DNA from: Cardiobacterium valvarum
GTDB lineage: Bacteria > Pseudomonadota > Gammaproteobacteria > Cardiobacteriales > Cardiobacteriaceae
Assembly: GCF_900460955.1 (NCBI RefSeq)
Contig: NZ_UFUW01000001.1
Coordinates: forward strand, 992,001-1,056,000
Direction: 5' to 3'
DNA: 64,000 bases
The notes under the pieces are model-generated. The model was not told the DNA's origin. It made no database searches and saw only the letters and a list, made by a program, of their open reading frames with translations. Below, in pieces: positions 7,851 to 16,315 of this stretch; position 1 is the first letter of the stretch; each line of letters opens with the position of its first letter. Position numbers and translations under genes: made by a program.

Positions 7851-9422
7851 TTATTTTTCGATGCGCAGGTACTGGCTCCGCACTTGCCCCATGATGTTCG
7901 GCTCGTAGCCTTTGACGTAGGGCTTGAGCAGGCGCACGGTGACGTAGTGGTAGATCGGGGCGACGGCGTAGCTGTCGGTGACGATTTTTTCCGCTTCTTG
8001 TAACTGCTGGGCGCGCGTTGGCAGATCGAGCGTGCCTGCTGCGGTTTTGAGGGCGGCGTCATAGGCGGGGGCAGCAAAGCCGGAATGGTTCATGCTGGCG
8101 TTTTGCTGGAAGATTTCGAGGAAGGTGTAAGGATCGTTGTAATCGCCGATCCAGGCGTAGCGGTACACTTCGACATTTTTCTGGTTCAGGTTGGAGAGCA
8201 TGACTTTCCATTCCTGGTTTTCCAGTTCGGCCTGCACGCCCAGCACCTGTTTCCACATGGCGGCGACGGCAACGGCGATTTTTTTGTGTGCGTCGCTGGT
8301 GTTGTAGGTGATGGTAACTTTGAGCGGCTTGTCCTTGCTGTATCCCGCTTCGGCGTACAGCGCGCGGGCGCGCTCGATTTGTGCCTTGCGGTCGAGTTTG
8401 GCGTAATCCGGCAGGTAGGGGGCGCTGTTGTTGGTGGCGGGCGGGACGACGCTGTAAGCGGGGATTTGTCCCGCTTTGGTGATTTTGTCCACGATGGCCT
8501 GGCGGTCGATGGCGATGGTCAGCGCCTCGCGCAGCTTAACGTTGTCCTTGAAAGGCGGCTTGGTCAGGTTGAAGCCGTACCAGTAGGTGGAAAGGTAGGG
8601 ATCAATGTGCAACTCGGCGGCGTAATCTTTTTTCGCGGTTTCCAGGCTTTCCGGCGAGAGGGAGTCGACGTAGTCCACTTCTCCGGCGCGGTAGCGGGCA
8701 AAGGCACTGCTTTCGGATTCGATCGGGTAGTAGATGACTTTGTCGATGGCGACTTGCTCGTGGTTCCAGTACGTCGGCGATTTTTCCGCCGCCAGCAACG
8801 CCTGCGGTTTCCATTCGCTGACGCGGTAGGCGCCATTGGTAACGATGTTGCCGGGTTGCGTCCATTTGTCGCCGTGTTGCTCAATGGCTTTCTGCGGCAC
8901 GGGGTAGCTGGTGTAGTGGGTGAGCAGGCTGATGAAATATGGCGTCGGCGCGTTCAGCTCGACTTGCAGGGTGCGTTCGTCCAGCGCCTTGATGCCGAGA
9001 GCGTTCAGGTCTTTTTCCGCACCGGTCGCGATGGCTTCGGCGTTTTTCACCGGATAGAGGATGAAGGCGTATTCACCGCCGCTGGCGGGGTTGACCGCTC
9101 GCTGCCAGGCATAGACGAAATCGGCGGCGGTGACGGGGCTGCCGTCCGACCATTTGGCGTTGTCGCGCAGGTGGAAGGTGTAGGTCAGGCCGTCTGCCGA
9201 TACCTCCCATTTTTCGGCGACACCGGGGATGATGGTGCCGTCGGCGGCGGCGCTGGCGAGGCCTTCGAAGTTGTCGTAGATGACCGCTGAACCGGCACTT
9301 TCGCTGGCAAGCTGCGGATCGATACTCTTCGGCTCGCTGCCGTTGGCGCGGCGGAAAACGGTCTCGGCCTGGGCGGAGAAGGCGAGGGCGAGCAGGGTGG
9401 ATAACAGGAGGCGCTTGTTCAT
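7851..9422 (-). CDS. OppA-type peptide ABC transporter substrate-binding protein (first copy)
   Basis: A 523-residue periplasmic binding protein of SBP family 5 starting MNKRLLLSTLLALAFSAQAETVFRR. The start at 9422 is chosen for its signal peptide and ATGAGGAAA ribosome site; an upstream in-frame ATG at 9539 would bury the signal sequence. Family motifs include GSEPKSIDPQLA, VTAADFVYAWQRAVNP and the C-terminal VRLLKPYVKGYEPNIMGQVRSQYLRIEK. It shares the same overall architecture as the downstream copy but has diverged in the ligand-binding lobes, suggesting a different peptide range. First gene of a two-gene unit. Confidence 0.88.
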   Translation of the reverse strand: MNKRLLLSTLLALAFSAQAETVFRRANGSEPKSIDPQLASESAGSAVIYDNFEGLASAAADGTIIPGVAEKWEVSADGLTYTFHLRDNAKWSDGSPVTAADFVYAWQRAVNPASGGEYAFILYPVKNAEAIATGAEKDLNALGIKALDERTLQVELNAPTPYFISLLTHYTSYPVPQKAIEQHGDKWTQPGNIVTNGAYRVSEWKPQALLAAEKSPTYWNHEQVAIDKVIYYPIESESSAFARYRAGEVDYVDSLSPESLETAKKDYAAELHIDPYLSTYWYGFNLTKPPFKDNVKLREALTIAIDRQAIVDKITKAGQIPAYSVVPPATNNSAPYLPDYAKLDRKAQIERARALYAEAGYSKDKPLKVTITYNTSDAHKKIAVAVAAMWKQVLGVQAELENQEWKVMLSNLNQKNVEVYRYAWIGDYNDPYTFLEIFQQNASMNHSGFAAPAYDAALKTAAGTLDLPTRAQQLQEAEKIVTDSYAVAPIYHYVTVRLLKPYVKGYEPNIMGQVRSQYLRIEK

Positions 9423-9553
9423 TGAGGTTTCCTCATGATGTCGGGTGGAAACACATACTTTACGGCAATTCATATTGAAGGCAAGCGTGCTTTCCCCTGC
9501 CAGGCAAGCGGGTTTGCCGCATAATGCGCCTTTTCCCATTCCGCTGGTTTTAC

Positions 9554-9727
9554 ATGCAGATTCTCTACCTTCTGATCCCGATGTCCGTCGTCCTTATCGT
9601 GGCGGCGGTGTTAGCCTTCTCCTGGGCGGTCAAACACCGCCAGTTCGACGACCTTGAATCGCCCGGCATGATCCCGCTCCTTGACGACACCGACGAAGAA
9701 CGCCGGCGCGAGCGGCAAGATCAATGA
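9554..9727 (+). CDS. ccoS: cbb3-type cytochrome oxidase assembly protein CcoS
   Basis: A 57-residue protein with one N-terminal membrane helix (MQILYLLIPMSVVLIVAAV) followed by AFSWAVKHRQFDDLESPG, the hallmark CcoS segment, and a short charged tail. CcoS is needed for insertion of haem and copper into cbb3 oxidase. The start at 9554 matches family length; an in-frame ATG at 9524 would add MRLFPFRWFY and neither has a strong ribosome site. Its stop overlaps the next start (ATGA), indicating coupling. The ccoNOP and ccoI genes are not in this window. Confidence 0.85.
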   Translation: MQILYLLIPMSVVLIVAAVLAFSWAVKHRQFDDLESPGMIPLLDDTDEERRRERQDQ

Positions 9728-10380
9728 ACGGCGCGGTATTGCTCACCGCTCTCGCCACCGGCCTCGCCGGCAGCGCACATTGTGTGGCGATGTGTGGCGG
9801 TATCAGCGCCTCGCTCGGTCTGGGCAGCACACGCAAGCGCTACCTGCTGGTGTATCACGGTGGGCGCCTGCTGAGTTACAGCACCTTGGGGCTGATCTTC
9901 GGCTGCCTGCTGCCGCTCTTCGGCTTCCGCCCGCACAACCCCGCCTGGGGAGCGGCGTTGCGAATCGTGGCAGCGCTGGCGATGCTGCTGGTGGGGGTGC
10001 AAATCATCCTGGGCGTCAACTGGCTGCGCCGCCTGGAACGCTACGGCATCAGACTGTGGCGGCCGCTGGCCGGATTCGTGCAAACCTTGCTGCCGGTGCG
10101 CAGCGCCAGCGATGCGCTGCTGCTCGGCTTCCTCTGGGGATTCTTACCCTGCGGCCTGATTTACAGCGCCCTCGGCCTCGCCCTGGTCAGCGGCAATCCG
10201 CTGACGGCGGCGCTGGTGATGCTGACATTCGGTCTGGGAACACTGCCCGCGATGCTGTTGCTCGGCGTCTTCTCCGGCACGCTGTTGCAAGCGCTTACCC
10301 GGGAAGGTAGCCGCCTGCTGCTCGGCGGGCTGGTTATCGCGACTGCTTTGTGGACGGTGTGGCCGTTTCTGGCGGTATAA
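9724..10380 (+). CDS. TauE/UreH-like (DsbD_2-type) membrane protein next to ccoS
   Basis: A 218-residue integral membrane protein with about six helices. It carries LAGSAHCVAMCGGIS near the N-terminus and LWGFLPCGLIYSAL in the middle, the paired Cys/Pro motifs of the cytochrome-biogenesis transmembrane family (often annotated sulfite exporter TauE/SafE or UreH-like). It overlaps ccoS by 4 bp. In many proteobacteria the same family follows ccoS, so a role in cbb3 oxidase maturation or metal handling is plausible, but no substrate can be read from the sequence. Confidence 0.8.
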   Translation: MNGAVLLTALATGLAGSAHCVAMCGGISASLGLGSTRKRYLLVYHGGRLLSYSTLGLIFGCLLPLFGFRPHNPAWGAALRIVAALAMLLVGVQIILGVNWLRRLERYGIRLWRPLAGFVQTLLPVRSASDALLLGFLWGFLPCGLIYSALGLALVSGNPLTAALVMLTFGLGTLPAMLLLGVFSGTLLQALTREGSRLLLGGLVIATALWTVWPFLAV

Positions 10381-10451
10381 AAGCGCCGCGAACTGGCAAA
10401 ACCCGGTGCGCGGGACTATCCTTGCCGCACACCCACACATCCCCTCCTGCC

Positions 10452-11399
10452 ATGCCGGAAACCCGCTTATTTGAAGCCTTTGCCGCCCAACCCGCCTGGG
10501 CGGAAAGCGAACTCGCCCAACACCTCGCCACTACCCCTGCCGCGCTGCGCATGCTCTTGGCCGATCTGCACGCACGCGGCATCCTGCACGTCGCGGAAAG
10601 CGCAGACGGCTGGCGGCTTAACCCGCCGCCCGAACTGCTTGACGCCGCCTACCTGCGCGCCGCCTGCCCGCAGGCTCCCATCTACCTCGATGTCGTAACC
10701 GATTCCACCAACAGCGTTCTCGCCCGCTTGCATTCGCCGGCAAACGGCACGATCGCCCTCGCTGAATACCAAAGCGCCGGACGTGGCCGCCGTGGCCGCC
10801 ATTGGCAATCCCCCTTCGCCGGACAAATTATCCTCAGTCACTACTGGCACTACCCCGAACCCGCTGCCGCTGCCGCCCTTAGCATCGGCCTCGGCCTCAC
10901 TGCTGCTGAAGCGTTGCTGCAGGCGGGTTTCCCCGTGCGCCTCAAATGGCCGAATGATCTCTATCTCGACGGACGCAAACTCGGCGGCATCCTCGTCGAA
11001 ACCCATACCGGCGCGCAGGGTATCGCCACCATCGCCGGCATCGGCATCAATCTGCAACCGCTGCCCGGTATCAACCAGCCACACGCGGCTCTGAGCGAAG
11101 CGGGGCCCATCGCGCGCAACGCCCTCACTGCTGCGCTCATCAACGCCTGGCGCGCCGCCTGTGCAGCTCACCCCGCTGCCCGCACCGACTATCCCGCCCG
11201 TTGGCGTGAGCTTGACCTGTATTACGGACAAAGCGTCTGCCTCAGCCATGCCCAGGGCAGCAGTCGCGGCATCAATTGTGGCATTGATGCAGCGGGCCAA
11301 CTGCTGCTCGAAGATACCGACGGCAACATCCACCCCTGGGCAGCAGGCGACATCAGCCTGCGCCCCGTATCCTTTCACAACACAGGAGACAACTCATGA
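10452..11399 (+). CDS. birA: Biotin--[acetyl-CoA-carboxylase] ligase / biotin operon repressor
   Basis: A 315-residue bifunctional BirA. Residues 1-55 form a winged-helix DNA-binding domain. The catalytic core begins IYLDVVTDSTNS and contains the biotinyl-AMP loop AGRGRRGRHWQSP and KWPNDLYLDGRKLGGIL. A small C-terminal SH3-like domain follows. It activates biotin with ATP and biotinylates the AccB carrier protein, and the helix-turn-helix suggests it also represses bio genes. The start at 10452 gives the normal length; a longer frame begins at 10350 inside the upstream gene and is unlikely. Its stop overlaps the ydfG start by 4 bp. Confidence 0.93.
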   Translation: MPETRLFEAFAAQPAWAESELAQHLATTPAALRMLLADLHARGILHVAESADGWRLNPPPELLDAAYLRAACPQAPIYLDVVTDSTNSVLARLHSPANGTIALAEYQSAGRGRRGRHWQSPFAGQIILSHYWHYPEPAAAAALSIGLGLTAAEALLQAGFPVRLKWPNDLYLDGRKLGGILVETHTGAQGIATIAGIGINLQPLPGINQPHAALSEAGPIARNALTAALINAWRAACAAHPAARTDYPARWRELDLYYGQSVCLSHAQGSSRGINCGIDAAGQLLLEDTDGNIHPWAAGDISLRPVSFHNTGDNS

Positions 11400-12145
11400 A
11401 AGCCCTCGTTACCGGCGCTACCTCCGGATTTGGCACCGCCATTGCGCGCAAACTCGTCGCTCGCGGTCATCAAGTCATCATCACCGGCCGCCGCACCGAA
11501 CGCCTGCAAGCCCTCCGCGACGAACTTGGCGATGCCTGCCTGCCACTCGCCTTCGACATCAGCGACGAAGCGGCGACGCTGGCAGCATTAAAAAGCCTGC
11601 CCGCCGCCTGGCAGGATATTGATCTGCTCGTGAATAACGCCGGACTCGCTCTCGGCGCCGATCCCTTCCCCAACTGCAACCTCGCTGACTGGAAACAAAT
11701 GATCGCGACCAACATCGGCGGCCTCGTTACCGTTACTTATGCCGTACTCAGCGGTATGGTGGCGCGCAATCGCGGCCACATCATCAACTTCGGCTCGACT
11801 GCCGGCACCTACCAGTACGCAGGCGGTAACATCTACGGCGCGACCAAGGCCTTCGTCAAACAATTCAGCCTCAACCTGCGCGCTGACCTGCTCGGCACCA
11901 ACGTGCGCGTCTCCAACGTCGAACCCGGCCTCTGTGGCGGCACCGAATTTTCCAACGTGCGCTACCACGGCGACGACGCCAAAGCCGCTGCGCTCTACGC
12001 CAACGTGGACTACCTTACTGCCGACGATATTGCCGACACCGTGCTGTGGATCGCCGAGCGCCCGGCACATGTGAACATCAACCGCGTGGAAATCATGCCG
12101 GTCGCGCAGGCCTCCGGCGGCCTCGCGGTGAAAAAGAAAGCCTGA
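11396..12145 (+). CDS. ydfG: NADP-dependent short-chain dehydrogenase YdfG
   Basis: A 249-residue classical SDR with TGATSGFG at the N-terminus (dinucleotide binding), LLVNNAGLALG, the catalytic Ser (NFGSTAGTY) and YGATKAF (Tyr/Lys). The diagnostic stretch VEPGLCGGTEFSNVRYHGDD and the HVNINRVEIMPV ending closely follow E. coli YdfG (248 residues), an oxidoreductase of 3-hydroxy acids including L-allo-threonine and malonic semialdehyde. It is translationally coupled to birA and followed by a terminator. Confidence 0.9.
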   Translation: MKALVTGATSGFGTAIARKLVARGHQVIITGRRTERLQALRDELGDACLPLAFDISDEAATLAALKSLPAAWQDIDLLVNNAGLALGADPFPNCNLADWKQMIATNIGGLVTVTYAVLSGMVARNRGHIINFGSTAGTYQYAGGNIYGATKAFVKQFSLNLRADLLGTNVRVSNVEPGLCGGTEFSNVRYHGDDAKAAALYANVDYLTADDIADTVLWIAERPAHVNINRVEIMPVAQASGGLAVKKKA

Positions 12146-12160
12146 ACTGCCGCGTAATGC

Positions 12161-12191
12161 AAAGAAACCCGCTACGGCGGGTTTCTTTTTG
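12161..12191 (+). terminator. Rho-independent terminator after ydfG
   Basis: A hairpin with arms AAACCCGC and GCGGGTTT followed by CTTTTT, 15 bp after the ydfG stop codon. Confidence 0.85.
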
Positions 12192-12244
12192 CCCAGGGTC
12201 TATCCCACTAACAACCGCCCTGCCCATATACCCCGTGTTTTTCC

Positions 12245-12312
12245 CGCTTGGCGGCATCTGGCGTAAACGGATAGATGACATGGAATCGTTGCAGGCAACC
12301 TCTCTACAAGAC
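12245..12312. repeat. Degenerate copy of a dispersed intergenic repeat
   Basis: Within the ydfG-glpD gap, CCGCTTGGCGGC (reverse complement of the CCGCCAAGCGG core) is followed by TCGTTGCAGGCAACCTCTCTACAAG. This is a mutated reverse-complement copy of the palindrome at 40519-40544. The remainder of the gap holds only the two terminators. Confidence 0.55.
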
Positions 12313-12368
12313 TGTTTACCCATTACCGCGAGCCTGATCCTTTTCCCGTCGGGTATGACGCAGCCCAA

Positions 12369-12399
12369 TAAAAAACGCTGCCGAGGCAGCGTTTTTTTA
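12369..12399 (-). terminator. Rho-independent terminator after glpD
   Basis: An A-tract, stem CGCTGC/GCAGCG with loop CGAG, then a T-tract. The hairpin is symmetrical enough to work in both directions; it lies 21 bp beyond the glpD stop codon. Confidence 0.85.
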
Positions 12400-12419
12400 T
12401 TATTACGCAAAGCGCAGAC

Positions 12420-13976
12420 TCAGAAGTGGTACTGCTTCGCCAGTTCACGGAAGGAGGCGGTTTGTTCTTTTACCCAGGCTTCGTCTTTGCCGAGTTCGGC
12501 GGCGATGTAGCGGGCGACATCTTCGGCGACTTCAGCGGCGGCACGGGCATCAAGGAAGAGGAGGCGGATGCGGCGCGCCAGCACGTCTTCCAGGGTTTGC
12601 GCCATTTCTTCACGCACAGCCCACAGGGCTTCGGCGTAGAGGAAAGGATGATCCGGGTGGATTTTGCTGCCGGCTTTGGCATCGCTTTTCGCCAAGGCTT
12701 CGATAGCGGCGCGGTCGCTGCCGTAGAGGCCAAGGTGGCTTTTTTCGTCTGCCGGTTGGTAGCCGTGGATTTTCAGATCAACGGTTTTACAGTCTTTGGC
12801 GGGCAGGACGTTTTCTTTGATAGCGGCATCAACGGCGTCTTCAGCCATTTGCCGGTAGGTCGTCCATTTGCCGCCGATGATGTCCACCATACCGGACGGG
12901 GTAACGTGCACTTTGTGGCTGCGCGAGACTTCTTTGGTGCTTTTGCCGCCGTCTTTCGGTGCGGCAAGCGGACGCAGGCCGACGAAGACGCTTTTGATGT
13001 CGGCGCGGGTCGGCGCTTTGACGAGGTAGTCTTTGGCGGTGTTCAGGATGAAGTCAATCTCTTTTTCCAGCGGCTTCGGCTCGTATTCAGCGTCTTTGAC
13101 GAGGGTATCGGTGGTGCCGACGACGAGTTTGTCGTGCCACGGCACAGCGAAGAGAACGCGGCCGTCCGAGGTTTTCGGCACCATCAGTGCGCTGTCGCCC
13201 GGCAGAAATTCGCGATCGATGACAATGTGTACGCCCTGACTGGGAACGACGCCGTCCATACCTTCCGGATTGTCCATTGCATTGATTTCGTTAGTGAAGA
13301 CGCCGGTAGCGTTGACGACGCAGTTGGCTTTGATGTCGAAGGCGTCGCCGCTGAGGATGTCTTTGGCTTTGACGCCGTTGATTTTGCCGGCGTCGTTTTT
13401 GCTGAGACCAGTGACTTCGCAGTAGTTAACGACGGTTGCACCGTGATCGACAGCGGTTTGTGCGAGGTTGACGGCAAGACGGGCGTCGTCGAACTGGCCA
13501 TCGTAGTAGCAGACGCCGTTGCGCAATTTTTCGGGCTTGACGCCTTGGAGCAGGCGGTTCGCTTCATCTTTGCCGAGGTAGCGAGTACGGCCGATGCCGA
13601 GTTTGCCGGCGAGGCGATCGTAGAGCCACAGGCCAAAGGTGTAGTACGGCGCGGTCCACCATTTTTCGCCGGGGATGATGAAAGCTTCACTTTTGAAGAG
13701 GTGCGGTGCGTTTTTGCCGAGGCGGCCGCGTTCACGCAGGGCTTCACGTACGAGAGCTACGTCACCCTGGGCGAGGTAGCGCACGCCACCGTGCACGAGC
13801 TTGGTACTGCGGCTGGATGTGCCTTTGGCGAAGTCCATGCGTTCGAGCAATAAGGTTTTGAAGCCGCGCGTGGTCGCATCAACGGCGATACCAAGGCCGG
13901 TTGCACCGCCGCCGATGACGACGATATCCCATTCTTCCCCGCTTTTGATACGTTCGAGTTGTTCTTGTCTTTTCAT
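12420..13976 (-). CDS. glpD: Glycerol-3-phosphate dehydrogenase (FAD-dependent)
   Basis: A 518-residue FAD enzyme that oxidises sn-glycerol-3-phosphate to dihydroxyacetone phosphate at the inner membrane, passing electrons to quinone. It has the N-terminal FAD-binding motif DIVVIGGGATGLGIA, then the GlpD signatures GTSSRSTKLVHGGVRYL, VPSQGVHIVIDR and GLRPLAAP..GGKSTKEVSR, and a C-terminal helical cap from about residue 390. The length matches aerobic GlpD (about 500). The upstream region is a 300-bp AT-richer stretch, where its promoter must lie. No other glp gene is nearby. Confidence 0.93.
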   Translation of the reverse strand: MKRQEQLERIKSGEEWDIVVIGGGATGLGIAVDATTRGFKTLLLERMDFAKGTSSRSTKLVHGGVRYLAQGDVALVREALRERGRLGKNAPHLFKSEAFIIPGEKWWTAPYYTFGLWLYDRLAGKLGIGRTRYLGKDEANRLLQGVKPEKLRNGVCYYDGQFDDARLAVNLAQTAVDHGATVVNYCEVTGLSKNDAGKINGVKAKDILSGDAFDIKANCVVNATGVFTNEINAMDNPEGMDGVVPSQGVHIVIDREFLPGDSALMVPKTSDGRVLFAVPWHDKLVVGTTDTLVKDAEYEPKPLEKEIDFILNTAKDYLVKAPTRADIKSVFVGLRPLAAPKDGGKSTKEVSRSHKVHVTPSGMVDIIGGKWTTYRQMAEDAVDAAIKENVLPAKDCKTVDLKIHGYQPADEKSHLGLYGSDRAAIEALAKSDAKAGSKIHPDHPFLYAEALWAVREEMAQTLEDVLARRIRLLFLDARAAAEVAEDVARYIAAELGKDEAWVKEQTASFRELAKQYHF

Positions 13977-14280
13977 GTGTTTTTCTCCAATTTTTCTCTG
14001 AATTTAACTGGTCTTTACCGGAAAATGTGGGACATTTTAACACTACATTCACAAAGCCATCTCAGAAAATGTATAAAGTTAACGGTAAATTCACAGGTTC
14101 TTGCTGCCCACTGCCGCATCCTCGCGATTATCCGATTCCGATGTACTGGTTTGATATCCTGAATCCAGAGTAGCATCTGCAGTGAAAATATATGTTTGTT
14201 TGATAGATATTCTCTGTTAGAATTTGTGCAAGCCTTAAATGGTAAGATTTAATCCACACTTTACAATGGAGTATTGTCCG
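13977..14280. other. AT-rich divergent intergenic region
   Basis: About 300 bp between glpD (leftwards) and the YcnI-like gene (rightwards), clearly lower in GC than the flanking genes. It must hold both promoters. A possible -10 (TAGAAT, 14218-14223) lies upstream of the rightward gene, and a GGAG ribosome site lies 9 bp before its ATG. No ORF or RNA is recognisable. Confidence 0.5.
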
Positions 14281-14736
14281 ATGAAAATGAAAGTATTACT
14301 TTCAGCTTTGGCCCTATCCGCATTTATCATTAATGCCCAGGCACACGTTACTATTCGCAATTTTGCTAATGGTGTGGATAGCATTGCAGGAAAATCGGAT
14401 TCTTTTCGCTTGAATGTGCCTACCAATCGAGGAAAAGCAGTAACCGAGGTAAAAATGGTTGTTGCAGAGGGGGTAAAACTGTTATTCATACATCCGGTTC
14501 CCGGCTGGACTTATACAACAGAAAAAAATGATGAAGGAAATATTGTCAGTATTACTTACAAAGGACGAATGGAAGCGGGTGAATTCACGTCATTTCCATT
14601 TATTGCACTAAATCCCAAAAGTGCTGTCGAACCAGTCAAATATAAAGCATATGTAACATATGAGGATGGGGTAATTGTGCCTTTCGACGGTTCGGAAGAA
14701 GCAAAAGGTTATCAGCCGACTATTCAGCTCAAATAA
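14281..14736 (+). CDS. DUF1775 / YcnI-like periplasmic protein
   Basis: A 151-residue exported protein. MKMKVLLSALALSAFIINAQA is a signal peptide that would leave an N-terminal histidine (HVTIRNF) on the mature chain, as in the copper-binding YcnI/DUF1775 family. It lacks the C-terminal membrane anchor seen in Gram-positive YcnI. The start at 14281 is set by GGAG. Composition is strikingly AT-rich beside glmU and glpD, suggesting recent acquisition. The likely location is the periplasm and copper handling is inferred from the family, with no copper genes adjacent. Confidence 0.7.
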   Translation: MKMKVLLSALALSAFIINAQAHVTIRNFANGVDSIAGKSDSFRLNVPTNRGKAVTEVKMVVAEGVKLLFIHPVPGWTYTTEKNDEGNIVSITYKGRMEAGEFTSFPFIALNPKSAVEPVKYKAYVTYEDGVIVPFDGSEEAKGYQPTIQLK

Positions 14737-14740
14737 TCAT

Positions 14741-16114
14741 ATGCGTACTCTCGCCCTGATTCTCGCGGCCGGCCAAGGTACGCGAATGCGCTCATCTCAG
14801 GCCAAGGTGCTGCAACCCGTTGGCGGTAAGGCCATGATTGTGCATCTGCTGGAAATGTTGCAGGAGCTCGCGCCCGAGCGTACGGCGGTAGTGTTCGGGC
14901 ATCAGGGCGGGCAGTTGCGCGCCTGTATTGAGCCCGCCTGGCCGCAGGTGCAGTGGATTGCGCAGACCGAGCAGCGCGGTACGGGGCATGCGGTGCAGAT
15001 GGCAATGGCTGAAATCGCCCAGGCCGAGCGGGTGCTGATTCTTTTCGGCGATACACCGCTGGTACGTGCGGCAACATTGCAGCGGCTGCTGGATGCGTCG
15101 CAGGAAAGCGGTTTCGCCCTGCTTTCTGCTGTGGTGGATAACCCTTTCGGTTACGGACGTATCGTGCGCGGGGCTGACGGCAGTATCAGCGCAGTGGTTG
15201 AGGAAAAGGACGCCAGCGAGACTGAGCGGGCGATTACCGAGATTAACACCGGCATGATGGTGGTTGCGCGCGACATCCTCACCACGCACTTGCCGCAGTT
15301 GCAAAACGACAACGCACAAGGCGAATACTATCTGCCCGATCTCGTTGCCCTGCACCGCGCGGCAGGAGGAAGGATTGCTGCCGTAATCGCTGATAACGCT
15401 GAAGAAGCGATGGGCATCAATACTCGCGCACAGCAGGCGCGGGCGGAAGAGGTGTACCGCCGTCGTCAGGCGCAATCCTTACTGGATGCGGGCGTCACGC
15501 TGATTGACCCGGCGCGCATTGACATCCACGGCACAGTCAGTGCCGGACGTGATGTGGTCATTGAGGCAAATGTTGTCATCAAGGGTACGGTCAGTCTCGG
15601 CGACAATGTCTATATCGAAAGCGGCTGTGTGCTCGATAACTGCGACATCGGCGCGCGTGCGCGTGTGTACAGTCACTCGCGCCTCGAACATTGCAGCGTT
15701 GGTGCCAATGCGCAAGTCGGTCCCTTTGCTCGTCTGCGCCCCAAAACCGTGCTTGATGAAGGCGTGCGCGTTGGCAACTTTGTCGAAACCAAAGCAGCAA
15801 CCATCGGCAAAGGCAGCAAAGTCAATCATCTGAGCTATATCGGTGACGCCGTCATCGGCAGTGCGGTCAACATCGGTGCCGGGACCATTACCTGCAACTA
15901 CGACGGCGCAAACAAATACCGTACCACCCTCGGCGATCGCGTCTTTGTCGGCTCGAACAGCGCCCTCGTCGCTCCGGTCAACATCGGTGATGGCGCAACT
16001 ATCGGTGCGGGCTCCGTCATCACCAAAGACGTTCCGACAGAGCAACTTGCCCTCACCCGGAGCGAACAGAAAATCATCAGCGGTTGGCAGCGACCCGTAA
16101 AAAAAGCAAAATAA
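14741..16114 (+). CDS. glmU: Bifunctional UDP-GlcNAc pyrophosphorylase / GlcN-1-P acetyltransferase
   Basis: A 457-residue cytoplasmic enzyme (E. coli GlmU has 456) making UDP-N-acetylglucosamine for peptidoglycan and LPS. The N-terminal uridyltransferase domain (1-230) has LAAGQGTRM, KVLQPVGGKAM and QTEQRGTGHA. The C-terminal left-handed beta-helix (about 250-457) carries hexapeptide repeats and the acetyl-transfer residues in GPFARLRP and NYDGANKY. The start at 14741 lies only 4 bp after the upstream stop and has a poor ribosome site, so translational re-initiation is possible. Confidence 0.95.
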   Translation: MRTLALILAAGQGTRMRSSQAKVLQPVGGKAMIVHLLEMLQELAPERTAVVFGHQGGQLRACIEPAWPQVQWIAQTEQRGTGHAVQMAMAEIAQAERVLILFGDTPLVRAATLQRLLDASQESGFALLSAVVDNPFGYGRIVRGADGSISAVVEEKDASETERAITEINTGMMVVARDILTTHLPQLQNDNAQGEYYLPDLVALHRAAGGRIAAVIADNAEEAMGINTRAQQARAEEVYRRRQAQSLLDAGVTLIDPARIDIHGTVSAGRDVVIEANVVIKGTVSLGDNVYIESGCVLDNCDIGARARVYSHSRLEHCSVGANAQVGPFARLRPKTVLDEGVRVGNFVETKAATIGKGSKVNHLSYIGDAVIGSAVNIGAGTITCNYDGANKYRTTLGDRVFVGSNSALVAPVNIGDGATIGAGSVITKDVPTEQLALTRSEQKIISGWQRPVKKAK

Positions 16115-16146
16115 ACAATGCGCTAGCGTACAATGTGAAAAGCACC

Positions 16147-16174
16147 TTGCAAACGCATGAAAAATCCATAAAAT
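16147..16174 (+). promoter_or_regulatory. Sigma-70 promoter for 4.5S RNA
   Basis: TTGCAA (16147-16152), a 16-bp spacer and TAAAAT (16169-16174), ending 8 bp before the predicted RNA 5' end. Confidence 0.7.
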
Positions 16175-16182
16175 GCGCCGCT

Positions 16183-16286
16183 GGTCTGCATTGGCGCTTC
16201 GCAACGATCAGCCGCAAACCCCGTCAGGTCCGGAAGGAAGCAGCGGTAGTGGTGAAATCGGGTGCCGGAGTAAGCTGGTGCAGGCC
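16183..16286 (+). ncRNA. ffs: Signal recognition particle 4.5S RNA
   Basis: Contains the invariant SRP domain IV sequence GTCAGGTCCGGAAGGAAGCA and a matching 3' strand GGGTGCCGGAGTAAGCTGG. The ends GGTCTGCAT (16183) and GTGCAGGCC (to 16286) pair to close the helix, giving about 104 nt, and CTTTTTCT follows as terminator. The RNA binds Ffh and targets membrane proteins. It sits just upstream of dnaX, an arrangement also known from pseudomonads. Confidence 0.93.
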
Positions 16287-16315
16287 TTTTTCTATTTATA
16301 AGCAGCAAAAATCCC

